From Anastatus disparis (taxonomy: Eukaryota > Arthropoda > Insecta > Hymenoptera > Eupelmidae), in assembly GCA_017163975.1 (NCBI GenBank), contig JAFFSR010000395.1, positions 2,321,001 through 2,385,000 on the forward strand: 64,000 nt of DNA, written 5' to 3'. The notes under the pieces are model-generated. The model did no database searches. It was not told the DNA's origin and saw nothing but the letters and a program-made list of their open reading frames with translations. Position 1 is the first letter of the stretch, and the number at the start of each line of letters is the position of its first letter. Both the position numbers and the translations under genes were made by a program. This document shows positions 21,488 to 34,357 of this stretch, in pieces.

Positions 21488-23895
21488 TTGATTTGCTGGC
21501 TCTTTATATGGTTCCATCTGAACCTACTCATCACACTTTAACTTCTGATTATTCTTCCCATACATGGATTGATTTATTCATCATCAATGATGGCAGCTCT
21601 CTGTTATCATATAGCAAAACATCAGCACCATTTATTGCAGGTCATGATCTCATTTCGATCACATTTAGAGCATATAAACCACCCAATACAACGAGAAAAA
21701 TTTTCTATAGAAACTTTTCTAATCTAAATCGTGTTAGCTTGAATGAAAATATTTCACGTAATCTCTTACTAAAATCGCAAGTGAGCCATGCAACTTCTAG
21801 TTCAAAAAATGAACTCATTAATGGTCTGGTAAATAATTTGTCTTCTGTTCTTGTTTCGTTGTTCGATAAATGCGCACCTCTTAAATTTCGTAATCTAATG
21901 ATTAAGAAAAAACCCTGGGTAACTTCTGATATTCGTGCTAAAATGAAGGATCGTGATAGAGCATATCGTTCAGCTGGTCGCTCTGGTTCTATGTTATCTA
22001 CAGCTCAATATCGAAGACTTCGTGGTAAGATCTCAACTGCCCTTGACACGGCTAAAAATGAATACATATCTAATCGATTGTCTACCTCGTTGAACTCTTC
22101 AAATCGATGGATAACACTACGCAAAATTGGACTCCCTAGTAAAATTCTTTCCTCACAACTACAGTATTTCTCATCTAAAATAATTCTGTCTCATTATACG
22201 TCGGCTTCGTCATCATCAGCAGCTCTCTCAGACAGCGAGATTAATGAAGTTCTTGCTGTACAAATAAGCAACGACTTACATGTCGTTGAGTTCGCAGAGG
22301 TTAACCGCTCTGTGATTGACTCTTTTTTACGACTTGCTTCATCTAAAGCAGTAGGCTCTGACGATTTTGCGACTGGAACGTTGAAAGCCTCTCAGGATTC
22401 TTTATCTCCACACCTGAACTCAATTGTGAACTTGTCTTTGTCTTCTAGTATATTTCCTGATGCTTGGAAAAGAGCATTTCTTCTGCCGTTGGCAAAGTCT
22501 AATAAAATTGACTCTCCCTCCCAGACGCGACCTATTGCTAAGCTTTGTGAAATTTCAAAGGTTCTCGAAAGAGTTGCTCATTCACAAATGTATGCTCATA
22601 TAGAGAAAAATGGCCTGCTTGATTCTCTCCAGACAGGTTTTTGAAGGTCAAATAACACACAGACAGCATTCTTAAAGCTTTTGGAAGATGTCCGTCTCGC
22701 GATCGACAAGAGAATGATAACTGTACTACTCTTGTTTGACTTTTCAAAAGCGTTCGACACAGTACCTCATTTGCGTCTTCTTCATAAAATTCGTTCTCTT
22801 AATTCCTCAGATACGGTTATACGCTGGTTTAGTTCTTATCTAAGGAACAGATACTACTCTGTTCCTGATCTAGAGAACCAAATCGGGGATTAAATCACTT
22901 GTTCGGCTGGTGTGCCACAGGGTAGTGTTCTTGGTCCATTGCTGTTCTCAATATATATCAATGATCTTTCTTTGAGTCTAAATAAGGCTAAATATATTCT
23001 TTTTGCTGACAATCTCCAGCTTTATCACTCGTTTTTATCGGCGAATTTGGAGAAAGAGATTGACCTCGTAAACCATAAGGTTGCTGCTGTGGTCAAGAGG
23101 GCAAATGACAATGAACTCACTTTGAATTCTACCAAGATGCAGGCTATATTCTTGGGCAGTAAACAATTTATGGCCAGAATTGATCGACTGTTATGCCCAC
23201 CAATTCTTCTAAATGGTGTGTCCATTTCTTACACAGATATCGTTAAGAACTTAGGAGTCTGGATAACCAGTACATTAGATTGGAACAGACGAGTCAACTC
23301 AATACTTGGTCGAATCTTTGGTACTCTGTAGTCTCTTGAGTTTCATAGACATGCATTATCCAGAAAGGTTACGAAGGAACTGGTTGAGGCGTTGATCTTT
23401 CCGATTCTTGATTACTGTTGTGTGGTTTACGACGATCTTCCTTAAACTCTGAATCTTAAGCTTCATTGTGCTCTTAATGCATGTGTCAGATTCGTATTTG
23501 GTAACATTAAAAGACAAGATAGGGTCACTCCTTTTCGCCTTGAACTTGGTTAGATATCGGTTAAAAATAGGTGGCTCTATTTCAAAATAACACTAGTTCA
23601 TTCTATTGTGTCTTATCAAAACCCACCATATTGAGCTTTAAAGTTCCTCCGTGCAAACATAGATACAGAGGTTAGGTCATCAAATAGACTTCCTGCGGTA
23701 TTGCTATTTGTCCAGTTGTACGCACTGCTGCGGTGTTGAATTCTTTTGTCTCCTCGGCATCTATCTTCATTAATAATAATGTTAATCTATTTCCTGGTTT
23801 TGGAGCTGTGCTAACCCTGGTTGTCAAAGCAACACTAATAAGCAAGTTCCTTGATGATAAGCGCACCAAGTGGCATGGCACGTTGGATGCTTAAA
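21488..23895 (+). pseudogene. Endonuclease C-terminus and reverse transcriptase, degenerate
   Basis: The frame resumes after the MITE with SSHTWIDLFIIND (endonuclease end), a linker (KKPWVTSDIRAKMKDRDRAY), then RT blocks: SKAVGSDDFATG, PDAWKRAFLLPLAKS, FDFSKAFDTVPH, GVPQGSVLGPLLF and ILFADNLQLY. The RT catalytic FADD box reads FADN. In-frame stops stand at 22,642, 22,891, 23,329 and 23,443, with more beyond. It would have copied RNA into DNA at the target site; this copy cannot. Confidence 0.8.
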
Positions 23896-24245
23896 AAGCG
23901 TTGTTCATGTATTCAAGCTATGCTCTACTACAGTCATAAAATGTAGACCTTAAAGGTTGCTTTCTGCGCTGGTACGAAAGTAATAATGTTGAAATGTTCC
24001 ATAAGTTTTTGACCTTTATTTCAAATTTATCACTCTACTTTGAACATTATATAATAAATTTGATTGTCTTCTTAAAGAAGTAATCTAATTATTAAATAAT
24101 TTCTATTTTGCTTTATATCGAGTCATATGAAATAAAAAATTAATATGTTTATGTTATAATATGTCACATATTGTGTATATAATTTGTAATGACTTATGGG
24201 TCATACGGGGTTGAACCCCAAAGCCTAAAATAAATATATTAATCA
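23896..24245 (+). other. 3' UTR and AATC-rich tail of the retrotransposon
   Basis: Non-coding. It ends GGGTTGAACCCCAAAGCCTAAAATAAAT followed by ATTAATCAATCAATC, a simple repeat tail rather than poly(A). Confidence 0.6.
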
Positions 24246-24425
24246 ATCAATCATTTAATCTCCGTCTCCATTTCTCTGTCTCTGTCTCTCCATTTCCGCT
24301 TTTCCGTCTCCGTTTCTCCGTCTCCGTCTCCCCGTAATTACATTACCAATTATATTGATATCATCATTACATTATATTAAAGAAGATAATTGGAAATTTT
24401 TTTTCTTAAGTAAATATCTTTTGCA
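24246..24425. repeat. Satellite resumes: CTCCGT block and spacer
   Basis: CTCCGTCTCCATTTCTC repeats, then the spacer TAATTACATTACCAATTATATTGAT ... TTTTGCATTATTGTCACATAC shared with the units at 18.6-19.8 kb. Confidence 0.8.
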
Positions 24426-27400
24426 TTATTGTCACATACACACATACACATACACACACATACACAAATGCACATACATACATACACACATGCACATACA
24501 ACCATAGACATACAGACATACATACATATACATACAAACATACACACATACTAACACGTACACATACACACGCACACATAAACACATAAACATACGACCA
24601 TACACATACACATATAGAAACATACAAATACACACAAACACATACACACACAAACACACATACAAATACACACATACATATACACACGAACACATACACA
24701 TACACACATACAAATACAAACATACCCATATACACATTTACACATAAACATATACACATACAAATATAGACATACACATACACACATACATATACACACA
24801 TCCCCGCATAAAAACATACACACATACGCATACACACATACAAATATAAATACGCACATATACATACAGACATAAACACATACACATACACAAATACTAA
24901 TGCACACAAACATATACACACATGCACACAAACATATACACACATGCACACATGCACACGTCCCCATACACGCATACACATACACACATACACACATACG
25001 GATACAGACATACACAAACAGACATCCACATACGCGAATACACATACACACATACACATATGCACATACACATACACACATAAACACACATACATTCGTG
25101 CACATACACACAAACACATACACATATACACATTAACATACAAACATACCCATAAACAAATACGCATACACACATACAGATACACATAGAAACATACACA
25201 TCCATGCATACACATAGACATACACTCATGCACATACACACATACACATACACACATACTTGTACGAAAAAACAAATACACACTTACAAATACACATACG
25301 CATACACACATACAAATACACACATACATATACACACAAACACATACGCACATGCAAATACACACATACGCATACACACATACATATACACACAAACACA
25401 TACGCACATGCAAATACACACATACGCATACACACATACGAATACACGAATACATAGACATATACACACACATGCAAGCATACGCATACACACATATACA
25501 CATACAAATACACACACACACATACAGGAATACATACATACACATACAGAGATACACATGCACATATACACATACGAACATACACATACGCACATACACA
25601 TGCACATATGGGCATACAAACATACAAATAGACACATACACATACAAACATACACATAGACGCATGCACATACACACATAATCATGCGCATACGCACATA
25701 CAAAACTACGTATACACATATACCAATAAACACATACACCCATACGCATACACACATACGAATACGCACATACAAACAAACACATATACACAAACACATA
25801 CACGTCCAAGTACACCCATACACACAAACACATACACACATACCCACATACGTATACACATACAAATACACGCATACACATACACACATACACACATATG
25901 CAAATAAACATACACACATACACACACATTCACACATGAACATACACACGTACTTATAAACAAATACGCATACACACATGCAAAAACATACATACACACA
26001 AACACAAATACTCATACAAATACACATAGACACATGCACATCCATACATACACATACACATACACTCATGCATATACACACATACTCATTCACACACACA
26101 TACAAACATACCCATAAACAAATACGCATACACACATACAAATACACATAGACATATACACATCCATGCATACACATAGACATACACTCATGCACATACA
26201 CACATACACATACACACATACACATACGCATACACACATACAAATACACACATACATATACACACATACACATACGCACATACAAATACACACATACGCA
26301 TACACACATACGAATACACAAATACATTGACATATACACACACATACAAGCATACGCATACACACATATACACATACAAATACACACATACACATACAGG
26401 AATACATACATACACATACAGACATACACATGCACATGTACACATGCGAACATACATATACGCACATGCACATGCACATATGGGCATACACACATACAAA
26501 TAGACACATACACATACAGACATACACATACATTTATGCACATACACACATACTCATGCGCATACACACATACAAAACTAAGCATACACATATACCAATA
26601 CACACATACACTAATACGCATACACACATACGAATACGCACATACAAACACACACATACACAAACACATACACGTCCAAATAAACCCATACACACAAACA
26701 CATACACACACACATACGTATACACACACAAATACACGCCTACACATACACACATACACACATACGTATCCACAAACAAATACACGCATACACATACACA
26801 CATACACACATATGCACATAAACATACACACATACACACACATTCACACATGAACATACACACGTACTTATAAACAAATATGCATACACACATGCGAAAA
26901 CATACACACACACATACACAAACACTCTTACAAATACACATAGACACATGCACATCAATACATACACATACACATACACTCATGCATATACACACATACT
27001 CATACACACACACACATACAAAAATACGCATAAACACATACAAATACACACATACGTATACTCACATACACATACGCATAGACACATACAAACACACATA
27101 CACACACATACATACACAAACACATTGCCGGACAAATACACTCATACACACAAACACGCACACAAATACACACATACGTATACACACACAAATACACCCA
27201 TACATATAGACACCTACACACATATGCACATAAACATACACACATACACATGGACACATACAAATTCACGCATAAATATACACATATACACATATATAGA
27301 TACGCATACACACATACACAAACCCACATACATACATACACATACAGGAATACCCACATACATATACAGACATACACATACAAATATACTTATATACACA

Positions 27401-27981
27401 TACACATGCGCATATAGACATACATACATACAAATACACACATACCCATACAGACATACACACATACACATACACACATACAAATACACACATACGCCTA
27501 AACACATACGAATACACACATACATATACAGACATACACACATACACATATACAGATACGCATACACACATACACAAACTCACATACACATATACAAATA
27601 CACACATACACATGCAGATGTACACATGTATAAATACACATACACATATACAGACACGCATACACACACATATACACGTACAATAATAAGCGAACACATG
27701 CACATACACATACACATATACATGTACAATAATACGCGAACACACATAGAAATAAACATACGCATACACACATACGAATACACACATACATATACACACA
27801 TATACACATACACATACACACATACATATACACACATATACACATACACATACACTCATACAAATACACACATACACATGGACACATACAAATACACGCA
27901 TAAATATACACATATGCACATACACAGATACGCATACACACATACAAAAACACACATACATACATACAAATACACACATAC
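24426..27981. repeat. ACAY satellite, 3.6 kb
   Basis: Continuous ACAC/ACAT/ATAC repeats. A higher-order period of roughly 0.85-0.9 kb is visible: ACAAAACTA landmarks near 25,700 and 26,572, and ACATGAACATACACACGTACTT near 25,934 and 26,849. Very long open frames on both strands arise only because the repeat lacks stop codons. Confidence 0.9.
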
Positions 27982-27995
27982 ACATACAGGAATAC
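27982..27995. repeat. Left target-site duplication of the Waldo-like element
   Basis: ACATACAGGAATAC, repeated exactly at 32,448-32,461 after the poly(A) tail. Confidence 0.85.
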
Positions 27996-29156
27996 AACAC
28001 TACGCGTAATCTCGCTCGAAAAGTGAAAATAGCTTTTGAGGAGTTGAGAAGTCAAATGCTGCAAAAACAGGAGGCTAAGGCTCCTCGGCCCACTACCACT
28101 AGTACTGGGACTCAGGAATTTGAAAGCACCAAGAAGGAACTATTTAGAACCCCGATAGGAAAGCTATCACAGGAACCTGTAGCTGCCAAGCCAAAAAGAA
28201 AGGCAAGCTCACCGTTAAGTACGGAGGCGACTAGGGGGAAAAGAAGGAGTAACCAGCAGAAAACACCACCGCAGGATGAACAACAACAAGTACTGTCTCC
28301 TGATGAGGATGAAATGAACAACTTGGGACCTGCCGTAGAGCAAGGCTGGAAAACTGTGAAGAGGAAGGAAAGGAAGAAGAAGAAAAAGAAGGAAGACAGA
28401 AACTCGCGAAGACCCCGGACACTACCGGCAGCGTTGATCGTGAGTGCCAAACCGGAGAAGACCTACGCTGAAATCCTGAGGAAAATAAGGACTGTGATAC
28501 CTGAATTGGTTGCCGAGGATAAGATAGAAAAAGTGCGTTGAACGGCAACGGGTAAACTACTAATTGTGCTAAATAGAAAAATAGGAGATAAAATGAGACC
28601 CCTGCAGGAGGAGATCGAAGCAGCTCTAAAAGAAGAAGCTGACGTCACCAGCAGAACGCACGAGGTAGACCTGGAAATTAGGGACATCGAGGAAACTACC
28701 ACTAAGTCAGAGCTTATAGAGGCGATACAAAAAGTTTCTGGAGAAAACAGACTCTTCAAAGAGGAATCGATAAAGACTTGGCGATTGGCATATGGGAAAA
28801 CCCAAATAGCCCGCATAAGGCTACCAGAAGAGATAGCACACAAAGCTATAGGCGATAGAGGGAAAATACGGATCGGCCTAGTCAACTGTAGAATAAGGGA
28901 AATTAAACTGCCCCTCAAGTGCTACAGGTGCTGGTATCCTGGCCATATAGCGAGGAAATGCATGAGCAAAGTGGATCGGTCCGAACTCTGCATGAAGTGT
29001 GGAGGGACCGGGCACAAGATTGCAGAATGCGTAAAGGAGGCACATTGTGTCCTCTGCGCTGAGACAAAAGAGGCTAAATTTTGTAAACATGTGGCTTGCA
29101 GTGTAAACTGTACTACTTATAGGAGTAACAAGGAGGAAAAAAAGACCACGAAATGA
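27996..29156 (+). pseudogene. Retrotransposon ORF1 (Gag-like) with CCHC zinc knuckles
   Basis: A basic, Lys/Pro-rich N-terminal region (KRKERKKKKKKED) is followed by KTYAEILRKIR, a middle domain, then three knuckles: CYRCWYPGHIARKC, CMKCGGTGHKIAEC and CVLCAETKEAKFCKHVAC-like. An in-frame TGA stands at 28,539-28,541. ORF1 proteins of this clade bind element RNA to form RNPs. The N-terminus is lost by 5' truncation. The stop TGA at 29,154 overlaps the ATG of ORF2 in the sequence ATGA, as usual in R1-clade elements. Confidence 0.85.
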
Positions 29157-32123
29157 AAGTACTGCTGCATAACTTAAACCATGACTGGGGGGCGCATGAA
29201 CTACTGCACCAGACAGTGAGAGAACTGAAAATAGATGTGGCTATAATAGCCGACCCGTATAAAGCCTGGGTCACACAAACGTGGGTCACTGATGCAACCG
29301 GAGAGGCGGCCTTATGGCCTTGTGGCAACCTGCCAATCCAAGACACAGTAGACAGCACACAAAGAGGCTACGTAAGAGCAAAACTGGGTGGCATACACTT
29401 TTATAGCTGTTATGCTCCGCCGAGATTGGACAACGAACCAGGCCAGTTCACAGATCTACTTGATAGATTAAGTAGGGATGTAAAGGAGCATTACCCCGCC
29501 GTCGTCGCAGGGAATTTCAACGCGTGGTCTGTAGAATGGGGTAGTAAACGAAATAATAGAAGAGGACGCAAACTACTAGAAGCCATGGCATGCCTCAACT
29601 TAGAACTTCTGAATAGAGGCTCTATGCCAACTTTTGAGAGGAATGGAGAGGAACATCAATTGTTGACCTCACGTTTGCCAGCGCTGGACTGGTGCGACAG
29701 TGCGTAAATTGGAGAGTGAATAACATCTTCAATCTGAGTGATCACAGGGTGATTACCTGGGAGATTAAAAGGACAGCAATATCGCGGGATAAGAAGAATA
29801 TACCAGGTTGGAAAGTAAAAAAGTTTGATCCGGAGCTCTTTAGAGTTGCATTAGATACGGGGCCAGTTAGCGCCCGTAATGCCGAGGAAGAGGCCGAAAA
29901 GGTCATGGGAAGAGTAATCTGGGCCTGTGATGCTACGATGCCACGAAAAGGCACAAAAAACAGGCATGCACCGGTGTATTGGTGGAACGAGGGTATCGCG
30001 ACGATCCGAAAGCAGTACATCACAATAAGAAGGGTAGTAACGCGGGACCGAAAGAAAGGTAGAAATAGCGCAGACCTGCAAAGCCAACTTAATGAAGCCC
30101 ACGGTAGACTGGTCAAGGCCATTAGGTCTAGCAAGAGACAATGCTGGAAGGAGCTTATAGGAGAAGTAGATAGTAACCCGTGGGGAAGGCCCTATAAAGT
30201 CGCCGTAAAAAAGCTAAAGAGACAAACAACGCCAACGCCGAGTTGTCCTGTATTCTTAAGGAGGGTGGTGGAAGCTCTTTTTCCATAGAGACGCTGCTGT
30301 GAATTCCGGACCGAGCGAGTAACCCAGCAAATGATCCCACCAGTGACAAAAGAAGAACTGATGAAGGCTAGCAAGAGAGTGGGGAACGCGAAAGCACCAG
30401 GGCCAGATGCTGTCCCTAACATAGCACTCAAGGAAGCCATAAACGCAGCACCAGAGATGTTCTTGAGCATGTATAATAGATCTCTCCAAGAAGGAACCTT
30501 CCCAAATAAGTGGAAGCAGCAGAGATTGGTTCTCCTCCCAAAAGGGGGAAAACTATTAGACGAGCCTGCATCTTACCGCCCATTGTGCATGCTAGATACA
30601 GCAGGAAAGATCCTGGAGCGTATCATTTACGGAAGAATGGAAGAGGTGTCGGAGAAGTACCTATCGAAGAACCAATTCGGTTTCCGAAAGGATAGATCAA
30701 CACTTGACGCCATCGATCTGGTTACTACCATTGCAAGGAAAGCTATATCCGGTGATAGACGGTGCAAAGAATACTGTCTGGTAGTCGCCTTGGATATTAA
30801 GAATGCCTTCAATTCGGCAAGGTGGGATTGTATAATGGATGCGTTAATAAAAGCGGGCATCCCGGAATATCTGCGTAATATGGTGGCGAGCTACCTTACA
30901 AACAGGGTTCTCAGATACGACACAGAGGAAGGAATGAAAGAATACCGTGTAACAGGGGGTGTACCTCAGGGATCGGTGTTGGGACCGCTCCTGGGGAATA
31001 TAATGTACGATGGACTACTAAAGTTGCGGCTTCCAAGAGCGGTCACACCGGTGGCCTTTGCTGACGATGTTGCCCTAGTCATCATAGGAAAGTATTTAGA
31101 GGACTTACAAAACCTTTTCGACATCGCGTTTGGACAATACCAGGAGTACCTGGATAACATTGGGCAGGAACTAGCACAACACAAGACCGAAGCAGTCCTT
31201 ATAACCGGAAGGAAAAAATTGGAAATAATGAGGTTACAAGTTGGAAGACACACCATCACATCACAGCCTTCTATTAGGTATCTAGGTGTGATGGTGGATG
31301 CGCGGCTGAACTTTAAACGGCACGCTGAGTATGCTGCCAACAAAGCATCAGCAGTTGGAGCAGCTCTATCAAGGCTTATGCCGAATATTGGAGGACCTAA
31401 ACAAAATAGAAGAGCGCTTTTATCGGCGGTGACTACCTTGGTCATAACATTGGGATACCTATATGGGCTGATTCACTTAAGGTGCAGAAAACCAGAAAAA
31501 AGGTGATATCGGTATACCGACTGAGTGCACTAAGAGTAGCGAGTGCGTATCGAACGATCTCCAAAGAGGCAGTTGAGGTCATAGCTGATCTCTTACCAAT
31601 CGAAATGCTAGCAGAAGAACGAAGACGAATCTATAATAGGAAAAGGATGAAAAGCAGATCAGAGCGAGCAAAGACTTAAGAAAGGAGTGTAAGCTTACAG
31701 CGCTGGCAGGAGGCTTGGGATAGCACTGACCGGGGTCGATGGACCCATCGACTGATCCCTTGCATTGAAGAGTGGATGTACCGCACACATGGTAGTGTAA
31801 ACTACTATCTGACACAGATGCTGTCTGGACACGGGTGCTTCCGGAGCTACTTGTATAAATACAAGTGCGACGACTCCCCAAAGTGCCCTACTTGCAGTAC
31901 AATCATAGAAAATGCTGAACATGTGTTTTTCCATTGCCCCAGATACAGAAACGACCGTGCTGAGCTGGAACAGAAAATAGGACGAAACATAACAGTGGAG
32001 ACACTAGTGAAGACCATGCTAATGACAGAAGCGGCATGGATGGCAACGACGGAATTCGTAACAAAAGTAATAAAAGATCTCCGTTACGAAGAAAGAAAAA
32101 GGAACGAGACTAGAAGAGGGTGA
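29153..32123 (+). pseudogene. Retrotransposon ORF2: endonuclease, RT, CCHC
   Basis: It starts at ATG 29,153 (MKVLLHNLNHDWGAHELLHQ). Endonuclease: DVAIIADPY, RGYVRAKLGG, VVAGNFNAWS, then DLTFASAGL and LSDHRVI after a frameshift near 29,650. RT: GNAKAPGPDAVPN, RPLCMLDTAGKILER, LDIKNAFNSARW, GVPQGSVLGPLL and FADDVALV (intact catalytic pair). A C-terminal C-x2-C-x7-H-x4-C finger (CPTCSTIIENAEHVFFHC) precedes the stop at 32,121. Defects: frameshift near 29,650, TAG at 30,286, frameshift near 31,455, stop at 31,677 with another frameshift. The motif set is R1-clade. Confidence 0.85.
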
Positions 32124-32447
32124 ATAAGAAGTGGGACGTAAAGAAATAAGGAAGAGCTGGAAACAGCTGACGCCTCCCCCAGGAAGTAATGCCTAACGGC
32201 GGTTTCCCTGGAGGATGAAGGCCTGGGTGTAGAGAGGTTGTTTTTTAGTCGGTATTGCTCTTAGCATACGAATGCGTATGAAAAGGCTAAGATGTGGTCG
32301 TACCATCAGGCCACCTAGGTACCAACAACACCCATGGATACCTAGCGAGCCCGACACAATAAGTAATATGAGGTGAACAAGTCCCGTCACCAATAGTGCG
32401 TAAATGCAAGTTTTTTCCTCTCAATAAAAAAAAAAAAAAAAAAAAAA
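32124..32447 (+). other. 3' UTR and poly(A) tail of the Waldo-like element
   Basis: Non-coding, ends TCTCAATAAAA running into about 22 A; AATAAA is present at the tail. Confidence 0.75.
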
Positions 32448-34142
32448 ACATACAGGAATACGCAGATACACATACAGACATACACATACAAATATACTTA
32501 TATACACATACACATGCACATATAGGCATACACACATAAAAATACAGACTAACACATACAGACATACACACATACACATACACACATACAAATACACATA
32601 TACAGATACGCATATACACATATACAAACTCACATACACATATACAAATACACACATACACATACAGGCATACACATGTATACATACATATACACATATA
32701 CAGATACGTATACACACATACACAAACTCACATACACAAATACAAATACACACATACACATTCAGACATACACATGCATATATACACATACACACATACA
32801 CATATGCACATACACATGCACATATAGGCATACACACATACGAATAGATACATACACATACAGACATAAACATACACTCATGCACATACACACACACTCA
32901 TGCGCAGACACACCTACAAAACTACGCATACACATACACCAATACACACATACACTAATACGCATACACACATACGAATACGCACATACAAACACACACA
33001 TCTACAAACACATACACGTACAAATACACTCATACACACAAACACATACACAAATACACACATACGTATACACACACAAATACACGCATGCATATTCACA
33101 CATACACATATATGCACATAAACATACATACATACACACACATACACGCATGAACATGAACACGTACTCTCAAACAAATACGCATACACACATGCGAATA
33201 CATACATACACACATACACAAACACTCATACAAATACGCACATACAAACACATACATACATGAACACATGACCGTACAAATACATTCATACACACGAACA
33301 CATGCACACATACGTATACACATACAAATACACGCATACATATACACACCTACACACATATGCACATAAACATACACATATACACACATACACATATGCA
33401 CATACTCACGTACACATGCACAAATACACATATACATACGCACATACTTATACACAAATACGCATACACACATGCGAATACACACATACACACATACACA
33501 ATGACACATACAAATACACAAACACTTATGCACATCTATACATACACATACACATAGACTCATGCACATACACATTCACACATACACGTACGAAAATACG
33601 CATACACACATAGAAATACACATACGCATACAAACATACGAATACACACATACATATACACACATACACACAGATACACATACACACATACACACATTCA
33701 CATAGACACCTACGAATACACACATACATATACACACATACACACATACACATATACAGATACGCATACACACATACACAAACACACATACAAACATACA
33801 AATACACACATACACATACAGGAATACATACATACACATACGCACATTCACATATACATATAGGCATACACACATACAAATAGACACATACACATACACA
33901 CATACACATACGCACATACAAATACACACATACGCATACACATACACACATACAAAAGTACGCATACACATAAACCAATACACACATACACTAATACGCA
34001 TACACACATACGAATACGCACATACAAACACACACATACACAAACACATACACGTACAAATACACTCATACACACAAACACGTACACACATACGTATACA
34101 CACACAAATACACGCATATATATTCACATATACACACATATG

Positions 34143-34145
<3 letters not shown>
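32448..34145. repeat. ACAY satellite continues, then (TA)n
   Basis: It starts with the right copy of the 14-bp duplication (32,448-32,461). Higher-order landmarks recur (ACAAAACTACGCATACAC near 32,927 and a close match near 33,953). A (TA)n tract follows at 34,146-34,191. Confidence 0.9.
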
Positions 34146-34197
<52 letters not shown>

Positions 34198-34357
34198 GAA
34201 TGAAGAAAATTTTTTTTGTAATCATATAAATTAACGATGGGATGGGAATAAAAAAAAATTAAAGCAATACATCTATTCATTTTTTTTTTTTTTTTGTTAT
34301 TTATTTTTCTTTAATATATATTAAACAAAAATTATATTTACATAATAATTACAAATC

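Larger units (their letters stand above)
19816..24245 (+). mobile_element. CR1/Jockey-type non-LTR retrotransposon inserted in the satellite
   Basis: The element has a probable 5' leader (19,816-20,272), a PHD-like ORF1 region joined to endonuclease, reverse transcriptase, and a 3' tail ending AATAAATATATTAATCAATCAATCATTTAATC. CTCCGT satellite resumes directly after it. It carries a 345-bp MITE and many stops, so it is dead. It is of the same broad clade as the relic at 4.9-5.6 kb. Confidence 0.75.
27996..32447 (+). mobile_element. R1-clade retrotransposon inserted in ACAY repeats (Waldo-like)
   Basis: The element lies between exact 14-bp duplications of ACAY-type sequence. It is 5'-truncated: ORF1 is open from the first base and no 5' UTR is seen. 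Order: ORF1 with three zinc knuckles, ORF2 with endonuclease, RT and C-terminal CCHC motif, 3' UTR, poly(A) of about 22 at 32,426-32,447. The Waldo lineage of the R1 clade is known to target ACAY repeats, which fits the site. At least two stops and several frameshifts make it inactive. Confidence 0.85.

Noticed and set aside
24406..28009. Open frames of up to 500 codons on both strands (Cys/Val/Tyr- or Thr/His-rich)
   Set aside because: They are translations of the ACAY satellite, which lacks stop codons in most frames; no domain and mirrored on both strands.
28112..28918. Minus-strand frames opposite the retrotransposon ORF1
   Set aside because: Shadows of the coding strand with Ser/Phe-rich composition.
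24426..34145. CRISPR-like array
   Set aside because: Short repeats without unique spacers of constant length, in a eukaryotic satellite.
32287..34280. Long Cys-Val-Met or His-Thr-Tyr frames
   Set aside because: Same ACAY repeat artefact.
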